Shown here: piece by piece, positions 1 through 10,449 of the stretch
How positions within the stretch are numbered: position 1 is the stretch's first letter
Layout: every line of letters starts with the position of its first letter
Source: Aselliscus stoliczkanus
Taxonomy: Eukaryota > Chordata > Mammalia > Chiroptera > Hipposideridae
Direction: 5' to 3'
Assembly (NCBI GenBank): GCA_033961575.1
Contig: CM066740.1
Coordinates: forward strand, 90,193,117-90,257,116
Length of the DNA: 64,000 nucleotides
Program-made: the position numbers and the translations under genes
Notes under the pieces: generated by a model
Databases searched by the model: none
What the model was told of the DNA's origin: nothing
What the model saw: the letters and a program-made list of their open reading frames with translations, nothing else

Positions 1-320
1 TTCTTTCTCCAGTGTCTTCAACAGTTTTCAGAGTCCAGTTCTTTTGCCTCTGGTTAAATTTATTCCTATGTATTTTATTCTTTTTGATGCAGTTGTAAAA
101 GGGACTAAAATCGCGTTCTGCTCGTTTGTTGTTGGTGTGTTGAAACAGCAGATTTCTGTACATTCTTTATCTGGCAGCTTTACTAAAATAATTTAGTAGC
201 TTTTTTTGGAGTCTAAGATTTTCTGTATCATGTGATCTACAAATAATGACAGTTTTACTTTGTCTTATCTGATTGCTGTGGCTAGGACTTGGGGTTTTGA
301 TCTTTTATTTTCTTCCTTAG
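1..320 (+). other. GALNT11 intron, 3' part
   Basis: AT-rich intron sequence ending in a pyrimidine-rich tract and TTCCTTAG. I see no repeat or second gene in it. The intron between the two coding exons (459-692) is also plain. Confidence 0.7.
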
Positions 321-458
321 GTCTGGATTTATAATGAAGAGCATGAGTTGGTTTTAAGTAATCTCCTTTGCCTGGATATGTCAGAAACTCGCTCATCAGA
401 CCCCCCACGACTCATGAAGTGCCATGGATCGGGCGGGTCCCAGCAGTGGACCTTTGGG
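321..458 (+). CDS. GALNT11: GALNT11 penultimate coding exon
   Basis: The exon of 138 bases begins after TTCCTTAG and ends before GTGAGAAGC. It encodes 46 residues from [12 protein letters not shown] to GGSQQWTFG. This is a beta-trefoil lectin segment with its QQW motif. No stop or frameshift is seen. Confidence 0.93.
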
Positions 459-824
459 GTGAGAAGCTTGCTTAGTGATGATGGATGAGGGAGGGGGCAG
501 GGCAGAGGGACCCTCTCTCCCCGATAGAAGGCAGTTCTGAGTTTGTAGCAGCCCGTAAGGAGCCTTAAGTGTTCCGCATCTCTTTGGGATTACTGTATCT
601 TCTTTACCGTATTCTGACAGGAAGCGTTTTCAGTGAAGCACAGAACTAGTGGCATTTTTTTCTTGCTACCTCTTTTTGTTTTATTTTTCCAGAAGAATAA
701 TCGGCTGTACCAGGTGTCAGTGGGACAGTGCCTGAGAGCTGTTGACCCATTGAGTCACAAAGGCTACGTTGCTATGGCGATCTGTGATGGCTCCTCCTCC
801 CAGCAGTGGCATTTGGAAGGTTAA
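321..824 (+). CDS. GALNT11: GALNT11 C-terminal end (last two coding exons, partial gene)
   Basis: Polypeptide N-acetylgalactosaminyltransferase 11 starts mucin-type O-glycosylation by moving GalNAc from UDP-GalNAc to Ser/Thr of proteins in the Golgi; Notch1 and the LRP2 receptor are reported targets of the family member (established knowledge). Two exons, 321-458 and 693-824, are seen here. Joined, they give the end of the ricin B-type lectin domain: the phrase [15 protein letters not shown], then two QxW-type repeats (GGSQQWTFG and [10 protein letters not shown]) and a TAA stop at 822-824. The intron of 234 bases has GTGAG and a pyrimidine-rich TTTTTCCAG border, and the phase is 0 on both sides. 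The catalytic domain and start codon lie left of the window. The gene converges on KMT2C, as in human 7q36. Confidence 0.93.
693..824 (+). CDS. GALNT11: GALNT11 last coding exon
   Basis: The exon starts with [19 protein letters not shown] after a TTTATTTTTCCAG acceptor and ends with [10 protein letters not shown] and TAA. It carries the last QxW repeat of the lectin domain. An upstream ATG at 633 lies in the intron and is not the start. Confidence 0.94.
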   Translation, partial: KNNRLYQVSVGQCLRAVDPLSHKGYVAMAICDGSSSQQWHLEG

Positions 825-1305
825 GGCGGACACCACGGCTGGGACGGTCATGCATCGTGCTTGTCCTCCTGTGGAGCTGCCTGAGAAGATGAGCAGGGGC
901 TAGACGCAGATGCACTCCAGTTCGGAGCACGGACGGACCCTTAGGAGGTGGAGACACGTGCTTCACGGGCCGTTACGGTCATTTCTGAGCTGCTGTTAAG
1001 GAATTTCTTGCTTATGGTAAGAGACCAGAATACAGTTTTACTATAAAGTGTCAGGTTTATACAGAAGGATGAAACCCAGGAAACTTATTTATGCTTTTTA
1101 ATCCCCTAATGGCTTCCATCTGACCAGGAACTTGTAATGATTGCCTTTCTTAGAAGATTTCATAGACGAATTGATTCAATCCAAATTACTTTTAATTTCA
1201 GAAGACATGTATAAGATCATATTTAAGAGGCAGTTAACTATTCTAAATTATTTGGATGAATTATGGTACTATCGACATTTAAAATAAAGGATCCTATTAA
1301 TTATT
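825..1305 (+). other. GALNT11: GALNT11 3' UTR with poly(A) signal
   Basis: Non-coding sequence follows the TAA. The first canonical AATAAA is at 1283-1288, so cleavage is expected near 1300-1310. The end is inferred; transcripts could extend further. Confidence 0.65.
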
Positions 1306-1739
1306 TATTTATTTTTCTTTTGTATTGGGGCCTCAGGTCTGAGCTGTCCAATGTATGTGATACATGGTAAGCAATTCACTTGGATTCAGCTGATGAACCA
1401 ATATGTTAGGTAGGAGCCCTAACCGTAGGGAAGTTGCAGTTTCTTAGCTTGAATTCTGAGTTTGATGCTGAAGGTATATGAATTTAGATACTTGATATTC
1501 AAGTTGCCCGTGAAACATCCAGGTAGGGTTGTTACATGGAGGTCGAGATCTCAGAGATATAAATTTAGAAATCATCTGTATATACTAAAAGCCTAAATAT
1601 AGAGTAAGGGCTTTTTCTACCAGTATTACATATCAGAGACAGTCTCATATTATAGGATGCTTTTCAGTATTTTATCTTGAACTACAGAGCAGTTTAAGCA
1701 CCAGAAAAGAAACATGTTGCAGTATATCTTATATCTATA

Positions 1740-2925
1740 TCCTAAACTTTTAATCAGTCATTCAACTTCAAAGACCAGATGGCATATAATAGAAAACAAA
1801 AAGCAGCAAGATGATAGATTTAAATCCAATAAAATCAGTAATCACATTAAATTTAATTTGATTAAACCTAAATGCCCCAGTTAGAAAGTAGAGATTAGAT
1901 TGTTAGACTGAATAAAGATGCTAAGACCCAACTAGATATGTTGCCTCCCTTTAAATATGAAGACATGAGTTAAAATTAGATGGGAATATACATGCATGAT
2001 GACACTAACTGAAAGACATCTGGGGCCGGCCGAGTGGCACAGTGGTTAAGCGCTGGCTTGGGAAGCCAACAGCCCCGGTTCAGGTCCCACATGAAAGGGC
2101 CAGTGACACTGCCCTCAAAAGAAAAAAAAAAAAAGACATCTGGAGTAGTTATATTAACATCAGTCAAAGGTGATTTCAGAGGAAAAAATGTTATTAGGGG
2201 TAAAGAGGGCTGTTTTCGTAACGATAAAAGGGTCAATTCATTAAGAGGAAGTAATCCCTAACATGTATATACCTAATAACTTCAAAACACATGCCACCAA
2301 AACTGTTCCATCATCAGAACTGCCAGAGAGACATTACCTACAGTTACAATAGATTTCAGCACACCACTCACTAACTGATAAACAAGTAGAAAGAAAAATC
2401 AAAATCAGTACGATACAAAAAACTTGAACAATACTGTCAACCAACTTGCTATAGTTACCATTTATGGAACACTCCACCCAACAAGAACACAGTCATTCTT
2501 TCCAAGTACACATGAAACATTTACCAAGATAGGTTATGCTCCTGGGTATTAAGCAAGTCTCAATGATTTATACACATGCAACTCATGACAATTATACTAG
2601 AAGTCACTAACAGAAAGATAACAAACTTCCCAACACCCTGTGGGTCAAAGAAGAAATCCAAAGGCCATTTTGAAACATGGTTATCAAAGTGGTGGGATTC
2701 GGCTAACTTGGTCCTGAGGGAATTTATAGCACTAAGCACCTGGACTAGAGAAGGGGTAAAAATCTGAAATCACTGACCTAGCTTCCACCTTAATAGAAAA
2801 AGAAGAGCAAAGAAGCAGAAGAAATATTAAATATCAGAATAGAAACAAATGAAAAACAAAAATAGAGAAACTTAATGAAACCAAAAAAACTGGATTAAGA
2901 ATGTCAATTAAAAAAACAACAACAC
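1740..2925 (+). mobile_element. LINE-1 fragment, interrupted by a SINE
   Basis: The text resembles decayed LINE-1 ORF2 sequence in the + direction: a stretch with TAAAAGGGTCAATTCA followed by a list-like AT-rich coding remnant, with stops in all frames. A tRNA-derived SINE has landed in it at 2024-2131. Limits are approximate. No intact ORF remains. Confidence 0.6.
2024..2131 (+). mobile_element. tRNA-derived SINE, Rhin-1-like (copy 1)
   Basis: The element starts with GGGCCGGCCGAGTGGCAC, has an A-box-like AGTGGTTAAGCG, a B-box-like GGTTCAGGTCC, the tail GGGCCAGTGACACTGCCCTC and then poly(A). The flanks repeat AAAGACATCTGG at 2012-2023 and 2132-2143, a target-site duplication that proves insertion by retrotransposition into the older LINE-1. 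Confidence 0.9.
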
Positions 2926-2926
2926 A

Positions 2927-3056
2927 GGGCCGGCCAATTGCTGCGGTGGTTAAGCGCTGGCTTGGGACCCCAGCGGCCCCGGTTCGGATCCCACATAGGA
3001 GGGCCAGTGACACTGCCCTCAAACAAACAAACAAACAAACAAACAAATAAACAAAG
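2927..3056 (+). mobile_element. tRNA-derived SINE, Rhin-1-like (copy 2)
   Basis: The element has the same head and tail as the other copies, with a small difference after GGCCGGCC. The 3' end is a run of AAAC units from about 3020 instead of pure A. It separates two pieces of LINE-1. Confidence 0.85.
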
Positions 3057-3149
3057 GCAGTGGGGAGGCACCAAAAAAAAAATAAAGACACAAATTAGCA
3101 ACATCATTAAGAGAGTGGCAACCTTACTAGAGGTTCTAGAATGTGAAAA

Positions 3150-3850
3150 AGGGTAAGAAGCCACAGGAGCTCTCTCATGGCTGTGGGAGTGCACAATGCT
3201 ACAGCCACATTGGAAGCCAGTTTGGCTGTTTCTTACAAAACCAACATACTCTTATCAGATGATCCAACAACGAAGCTTCTTGGTATTTAACCAAAGGAGC
3301 TGAAAACTTATGCCTACACAAAAATCTCATTTGTAGCAGCTTTATTCATAATTGCCCAAACTTGGAAGCAACCAGATGTTCTTCAGTAGGTGAACGGATA
3401 AACTGAATATTATTTAGTGTTCAAAAGAAGTGAACTACTGAGCCACAGAAAGACATGGAGGACATGTAAATGTATATTAATCAGTGAGAGAAGCCAGTCT
3501 GAGTAGATTCAACTACATGACATTCTAGAAAAGGCAAAACCCTGGAGACAGTAACGGATCAGTGTGGTGCCAGAGGTAAGTGGAGGAAGAGATGAACAGC
3601 AGAGCACAGAGGATTATTAGGGCAGTGAAATGATGGTGTGTGACATTATAATGGTACATGGATATCATTACACGTTAGTCAGACCTGCAGAATGCACACC
3701 AACCAAAGTAACCGGCTTTGGATCACGGGCCATGGTACGTTCCCCAGTGGTACCGGAAGCGATGGCAGGGGCCTGTGTGTTCTGTACTTTATGTTCACAT
3801 TTGCTGTGAACCTGAAACTGCTTTAAAAAATACATTCTGTTTTTAAAAAA
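3150..3850 (+). mobile_element. LINE-1 3' end fragment
   Basis: The block reads like the end of LINE-1 ORF2 and its 3' UTR: ATTGCCCAAACTTGGAAGCA, then a tract like the L1 end. Many stops are present. Limits are approximate. Confidence 0.6.
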
Positions 3851-5645
3851 AGGATGAGGGATTATGCCCAACTTTATGCCAGTAAATAAAATGGACCAAT
3901 CCCTTGAAAGAAACAAAACCCAACTTCTCTGAAGAATTAGATAACCTAATAGCCTTCTACCTGTTAAACAAATTGAATTTGTTGCCCACAGAGAAAACTC
4001 CAGGCACACTAATGAATTCTATCAACATTGCCGGGAAAAACTATGCCAGTACACTACCTCTTCTGGAAAACTTCTGTGAAATTTTGTTATTATGAGCAAT
4101 TTTAAAGGCAATACACCAGAAACTATACACCAATATTTTTCATGAATATAAAACCAAGACCCCTTCATAAAAACATTAGCAATTCAAATAAATACAGCAA
4201 TATGTAAAAAGGGCGCTACCTGGTGAAAAGTGGGTGTGGTCCCAGGAATGCGAAGTTGCTTTAACATTACAGAATCAATCAATGTACAGTTTATGATGTT
4301 AACACAGGACAAAAGGCTTACGATCTTGCAGATAAAAAACTTGACAAAATTAAACACATATTTATGATAAAAACTCAGCAAACTAGGAATGGAAGGAAAA
4401 TTCCTCAACCTGATAAAGGGCATCTATGAAAAACGAGAGTCTCCTTAAAAACAAAACAGATAAGGAACAAGGTAAGTAAGGATGCCTGTACTTAGCGTTC
4501 CGTTCAGCACTCGCAGGGCCGCCCTTGGCCAGTGCATTTGGTAAGAAAAGGAAAGGAAAGGCATGTACACTGGAGAGGAAGAACTAAATCTGTCTTTATT
4601 TGAAGACTGATCAAGTATGTAGAAAATCATAGTGCATTTCAATAAACCCCCTTACTATCAGGAGCACAAAATAAAAGGTCAATATAAAACAATGTATTTT
4701 AGTAACAACAAAGAATTCAGAATTGAAAATAATGGTATGGCAATTTGTAATAGCGTCAAACATATGAATAATGAAAAGTACAAAACATATACTGAGAGAC
4801 AATAAAGACAGCCTGAATAAATGGAGAGCTGTATTATATGCATGGATTAGGAAACTCAGTATCGTTACGGTGTTCAATATCCACAATTTGATCTACAGAT
4901 TTAATGCCGTCCTCCATCTAAAATCCCAGTAGCCTTTTTGTAGTTGACCATCTTATTTTCAAATTTACATGGAAATGCATACAACTGAGTAGCCAAAATA
5001 ACCCTGAAAAGAATAAAGTTGGAGAAATTGCACAAATTCGAGACTGCCTGTGATAATGGCTTATGGACAATGAATAGACTGGTAGGACGAAAATACACCC
5101 TCTTTCCCCACATTTATATGTATATGCAACGGATTTTCAGCAAAGGAACCAATACAACGCAATCTTGATAACAAATGCTGCTTGAAGACCTTCATGTCCG
5201 TATGGACAAATATGAAACCTTATACCACACACAGAAATTATTTCAAGATGGGTCACAGATCTCAATAGGAGAATACCTTCATGACTTCAGGGCAGGAAAA
5301 GATTTCTTTACTCATTAAAAGGACTAGTCAAAAAAGATTAAGGAATTGGATTTCGACAAAATTAAAATCTTCTGTTCAAGACACCATTGAGAAAACAAAA
5401 ACAAACGTAAGCCAAAGACTTGTATCCAGAGTGTATAAATAAACAATGCTTAAAATTCAATAAAAAGTCAACCCAGTTTTTAAAAGGAAACAGCAATTAA
5501 ATAGACCCAAACGTGTGTAAATGGCTCAGCATTTGAAAAGGCGTTGGATGTCATCATCAGGGAAATGCAAGTTAAAACCACTCAGATGCCACCTCACATC
5601 CATTCAAATGGCAACAGTGAAAGACTGACCTGGTCCTGAGGAAAT
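3850..5645 (+). mobile_element. LINE-1 ORF2 fragment
   Basis: The block contains the LINE-1 phrase ACCAATCCCTTGAAAGAAAC and, at its right end, GGAAATGCAAGTTAAAACCA and GATGCCACCTCAC, typical of LINE-1 ORF2 and 3' sequence. Reading frames are broken. It may be more than one insertion. Confidence 0.6.
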
Positions 5646-8600
5646 GGCCGAGCAGCTTGGCGGTGGCAGTCTCATCTTCTCCCTTCAGGACCCAGCACAA
5701 CGGGGGCAGCCCGCCAGCCCGCCCCGAGGCTGAAGTGACAGAGCATCCAGGGGACAGTAACCCCGTCTCGGAGGCAGGCTGGGCTGGGGAAAGTAACCGC
5801 CTTGAGACCTGTGATCACACGGGCGGGCGTGGCAGACGGGGGGGGGGGGGGGAGAGCAGCGTGCCGCGTCCGGTGGCGGGGGGCCCGGCCGGCAGCAGGT
5901 GTTGGCAGGACGTGGGAACTCTCGAGGGCCACTCACCTCCAGGTAGGCCGCGGCCCCAGCCTGGGCGCCAGCCGCCGGGGATGGAATAAAAAGTGAGGAC
6001 AGGAAGAACAGAGAAAGGCGACGCTTGGCCAAGAGGAGGAGGGACGAGAGGCGGCGTGTCGCAGCGAGCCACGTGCGCTGAGCGCCACGCCATGCATCCG
6101 CCGCTCAGGAACGGGGACCATGTGCGACAGACGGACCAAGGTCAACTCAGGAGAAACAGGCTGCGCTGGAAGAGCCCGCTGTCCCCGTGTCTCCCCTCCG
6201 ACCAGGACACTCGACTCCTCGTCCCCCAACGTGTGGAGGATCGTCCCACACCGAGCGTGTCTCAGACCCAGCCGCGTGTCCCTCACGGCGGCACCGGCTC
6301 CCTGGAGACGGCACCAGGCTGGCGCCACGCTTCTGACCCCCGGCTCGAAATCAGAGCCGCGGCAGCCTCCCAGCGCCTCGGCGCCCGCCTCCCGGAGGCT
6401 TCTCCTCGGAGACATGTTCACTCGCGGCCACTGGCGGCTGATGGAACCTGCCCCCCTCCCCGAGGTGGGGGTGGGACTGCACCCCGCAGTGCCACGGCGG
6501 GCTCCCCGGGTGCCTGGCTCCGGTCACCTCACTGACACTCACCCAAGACGCCTTTGTGCTCCCTTGGCTTAGGCGATTCGAGGGTTTCAGGGGCTGTGCC
6601 ACAAGTGGGGACGAGAGCACAGCCACGTTATCACAGCTCATCCCCTGGTTTGTGAACACAGACCCCTAAGGGCCAAAGCACCATAACTGTCAAAAGGTGT
6701 GACATGTGACGAGAGTCTCCACCATTGGTACGTCTCCGGTCCATCACCACATGTGGGAAAACGGCTCGCAGGGCGATGCCGCTCGGTTTGCGCGTCCGTC
6801 CGCCCTGCTCAGGTCCCGAAGCAGGCGCGGTCCAGGCCCCACCTCGCGGGCGGGTGGCAAGGCTGGGTCTCCTCGTTCCCTAAGCTCCCCTCGCTGCCCT
6901 TCTTCCCATTGGTGCCCAGTGTTGCCGCCGCAGCAGGTGCGGCGGGCTCAGTCCCTGCTGCCCCACACGGCAGGCGTCGAGGATGGCTCGGCGAGCCCAT
7001 GCGGCGCTGAAGCAGAATTGAAAACGAAATTATCATCGTTTCATTTATAACATTTTTTGAAGGCTATTATTCACATACTGGTGATTTCCTTTGTTGTATG
7101 GCTCTGGAATAATTTTTAAATTGCTGTGAGGGACAGGACTGGTTTTTGTCTCAAGAGTTTGCCGACCCTGGTCTAGGAAGCGGCCCCCCCGGCCTGTCCG
7201 GTCTGAGATGCGGTCTGGCCCCCAGGTGCAGGGCTGTGGGCAGCAGGCCTCACGCCGGGCGGGACAGCTGCACTCCGGTAGCCCCCGATTTGCCGGGGGG
7301 CAGTGCAGGCACACGCCCCCCCAGGGCCTTAGGAGTTCTGACCTAAGGGTTCAAACAGCAGTTTCTTCCCGTAAGCCCTGCCCTGCGCTCGCAGCACCAA
7401 GTGGGGGTCAGGGAGACGGACACAGGCCAGAGACGGGCTCCGGGGCGGATCCCAGCCCCAGCTACTAGTTCAAATCGAGCCGAAAGACGCCAACTGAACC
7501 GACAACACCGAGCAGAACTGGAGAACTCAGAAATGTGCCAGAGCTCAAGCAAGAATTAGAAATTTCACAAACAATTTTAGAAACAAAGAATAAAAAGAAA
7601 GCTGGGGTAAAGAAACATGACAGTGCCTTAAAGGAAATAGAACTTGACAAGAAGGAAAGATTTTCAACTGAAAAGAGGTCTGCTTCTGGCCAAGAGGGAG
7701 GGACAAGATCTATACTCATCCTCGGGCAAATTAGGGAAGTAAGAAAACGGGAACCCCCCCCCACGCGGCCCGGCCTCCGCCCGGTTTCCGGGGTGCTGTG
7801 CAGGGCAAGGAAACCCTCTCCGAGGCCGGAGTCTGCACACCGGCCGGAACCCGTGGCACAGCACGGGGAGCGCTCCGGGCTTTTCCTGAGTCTCACTGCA
7901 CAGTTCAGTGTGATCCACGCCACGGGCTGAGGACAAGGCCTGCAGGCGCGAGCCGGCCCACGCCCAGGCAGCACGCGAACGGCCGGGGCCCAGCGGGGCT
8001 CACCTCGGCGCGGGGGCTCCATGGCGCTCGCCCTAAAAACACCCGAAGAACAGGCTTCGCAAGGACGAGACGGATGCTCGCGTTAAAGGAAAATGGCGCA
8101 GGCCAGCACTCACCGTGAAGGCGCCAATTCTGAGATCCAATAAAAAGACAGGCGTGGAGGCGGCAGGGAAATGGGACCTGTTCCCAGGAGGGAAAGAGCC
8201 AGCAAGTAAACAGGCCCAGAAATGAGGGGCGGTCCTTAGCAAAATACCTAAAGATGGTCCACGTGCTAAAAATTTTAAAGGAAACCCTGAAAATAACGAA
8301 GAATGAAACTATCAAAACCACAGGTAACGTCATGAAAACGAGGCCAACCTGTGCCCGTCGCAGACCACAGGCGAGTAGGGGACACGGTGACCCAGTGCCC
8401 GGGCTACCTGGTCGGAGCCCGGAGCGGCAAAGGGGTGCCACCGAGGAACGTGTGCGGGTTCCTCCCGGGGTTGGGGCCTTAGGGAGACGGGGAGGGGAGG
8501 CCTGGGACTTGCTCGCTGCCGCTTTTCTGTAAACCTACAATTACCTCCCAATAAAAAATTATTTAAAACACCAGTGAATTGCAGTTTACTTAAGGGAGAT

Positions 8601-9601
8601 ATCTGAAAAACGCATTAACTATTAGGGTTTTTTTCCCTTTGTTTTCTCTCCCTCCAAACTTTTGTTTGTTTTTAAGGATAAATATGGATATTTTAGTCAC
8701 AGAACATTATAAAATGTTTTTACAAGAGTATTGTACTAGTTTACACTGTCAAGCGTAACGTACTAATTTATATCAAAAATTGACTGTTTTCTATCGGGGT
8801 CCCACTGGGAAACAGATGGCACCCTTCTCTGGGGCTTGAAGGGGCTACCATAGGGTGAGCAGTGTGCGTATGGGGGGGTGGGGGGCACTTACCACCGGCT
8901 CAGCCCGAGGGGCCACAGGAGAAAGCCTGCCTGAGCCTGGGCGCTGCAGACCGAACAGGAGGCGCCGGTTCGGGCCCCGGGGAGCGGGGCCGACACCCTG
9001 GTTTCTCTGTCCTGCCCGCCAGCCTCCTGGCCTCCCCAGCGGAAGCCAGAACCTGTGGACTGCGCAGGGCAGAGGGGACGGCGGGAGGGCCCTGGGGATA
9101 GCAGCTCGCTGCGTCCTTCCCTTCGGGGCTGGCGCACAGCGGAGACAGCCCCTGCCCTCCGGGGGCACTTTTAGCTGGTGAGACTGCCAAGTGAAAGCAA
9201 GTTACATGTGCGTGTGACTGAGTGGGACAAGGAGGCGCAGGGCTCCTGGGGCCGCCAGGGAGAGGCGCCCAGGCCTGAGCACGCCCAGGTCAGGCGGCCG
9301 CCGCGTGGCGCGGGACTCGTGTTTGTGGGCACGGGGGGAGCAGCTTTGGGGGAGAAGGTAGAGTGGGCTTGGAAGGGCAGCGCTCATGGTGCCAGGCCGG
9401 GCTGGTCCAGTAACAAGGGCAGGTGCTGGCTGAGCTGGGCTCCGAGGGCAGAAGGGAGCCGTAGGACCCATCCGATGAAGTCCGCTTGCAGAGCCCAGGG
9501 ACCGGCAGCTGAGGGTGGCCGCCTGGTGAGTGAGCGCCAGCGAGAAAAGGCGAAAGCCTAGAAGCTGGAGCAGCCGTGGGGTGCGGGACGGGGGCGGGGA
9601 C
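5646..9601. other. GC-rich intergenic block, no gene recognised
   Basis: GC content jumps at about 5650 compared with the LINE-1 block to the left. Many overlapping open frames appear on both strands, as expected from low stop-codon density in GC-rich DNA, and none looks like a known protein. A pure G run of about 14 lies near 5838. Parts of 7530-7740 and 8060-8570 look like decayed LINE-1 5' sequence, with little certainty. The CpG-rich look could reflect biased gene conversion. Confidence 0.55.
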
Positions 9602-10449
9602 ATCATGTCAGGGGGACATCCTGTCAGGGGGACATTCTGTCAGGGGATCATCCTGTCGGGGGGGTCATCCTGTCGGGGACATCCTGTCAGGGGGACATCC
9701 TGTCAGGCGGACATCCTGTTAGGGGGTCATCCTGTCAGGACGACATCCTGTCGGGGACATCCTGTCAGGGGGACATCCTGTCGGGGACATCCTGTCAGGG
9801 GGACATCCTGTCAGGCGGACATCCTGTCAGGGGGACATCCTGTCAGGCGGACATCCTGTCAGGGGGACATCCTGTTGGGGACATCCTGTCAGGGGGACAT
9901 CCTGTCAGGGGGACATCCTGTCAGGCGGACATCCTGTCAGGGGGACATCATGTCGGGGTCATCCTGTCAGGGGGACATCCTGTCAGGGGGACATCCTGTC
10001 AGGGGGTCATCCTGTCAGGGGGTCATCCTGTCAGGGGGATATCCTGTCAGGGGGGCATTCCTGTCAGGGGGACATCCTGTCAGGCGGACATCCTGTCAGG
10101 ACGACATCCTGTCGGGGACATCATGTCAGGGGGACATCCTGTCAGGCGGACATCCTGTCAGGGGGACATCCTGTCGGGGACATCCTGTCAGGGGGACATC
10201 CTGTCAGGCGGACATCCTGTCAGGGGGACATCCTGTCAGGCGGACATCCTGTCAGGGGGACATCCTGTTGGGGACATCCTGTCAGGGGGACATCCTGTCA
10301 GGGGGACATCCTGTCAGGGGGACATCCTGTCAGGGGGTCATCCTGTCAGGGGGATATCCTGTCAGGGGGGCATTCCTGTCAGGGGGACATCCTGTCAGGG
10401 GGACATCCTGTCAGGGGGACATCCTGTCATGGGGACATCATGTCAGGCG
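9602..10449. repeat. Minisatellite, 14- to 16-bp units, about 50 copies
   Basis: The basic unit is GGGGGACATCCTGTCA (16 bp). Variants are GGCGGACATCCTGTCA, GGGGGTCATCCTGTCA and a 14-bp form lacking two bases. Larger blocks have also been copied: text at 9779 to about 9925 returns at 10172 (offset 393), and the pair with GATATCC and GGCATTCC at 10038 returns at 10353 (offset 315). No unit contains a stop in any frame, so a long artificial open frame runs through it. It lies between GALNT11 and KMT2C. Confidence 0.97.

Noticed and set aside
2024..2131. tRNA-like sequence with A- and B-box words
   Set aside because: It is the head of a SINE with tail, poly(A) and target-site duplication, repeated many times in the window; not a tRNA gene.
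5646..9601. CpG-rich block as a promoter island of an unknown gene
   Set aside because: No exon, conserved coding text or transcript boundary could be supported; the composition extends over several kilobases and fits regional GC enrichment.
9602..10449. Direct repeats resembling a CRISPR array
   Set aside because: There are no unique spacers; units touch each other and the setting is a mammalian genome.
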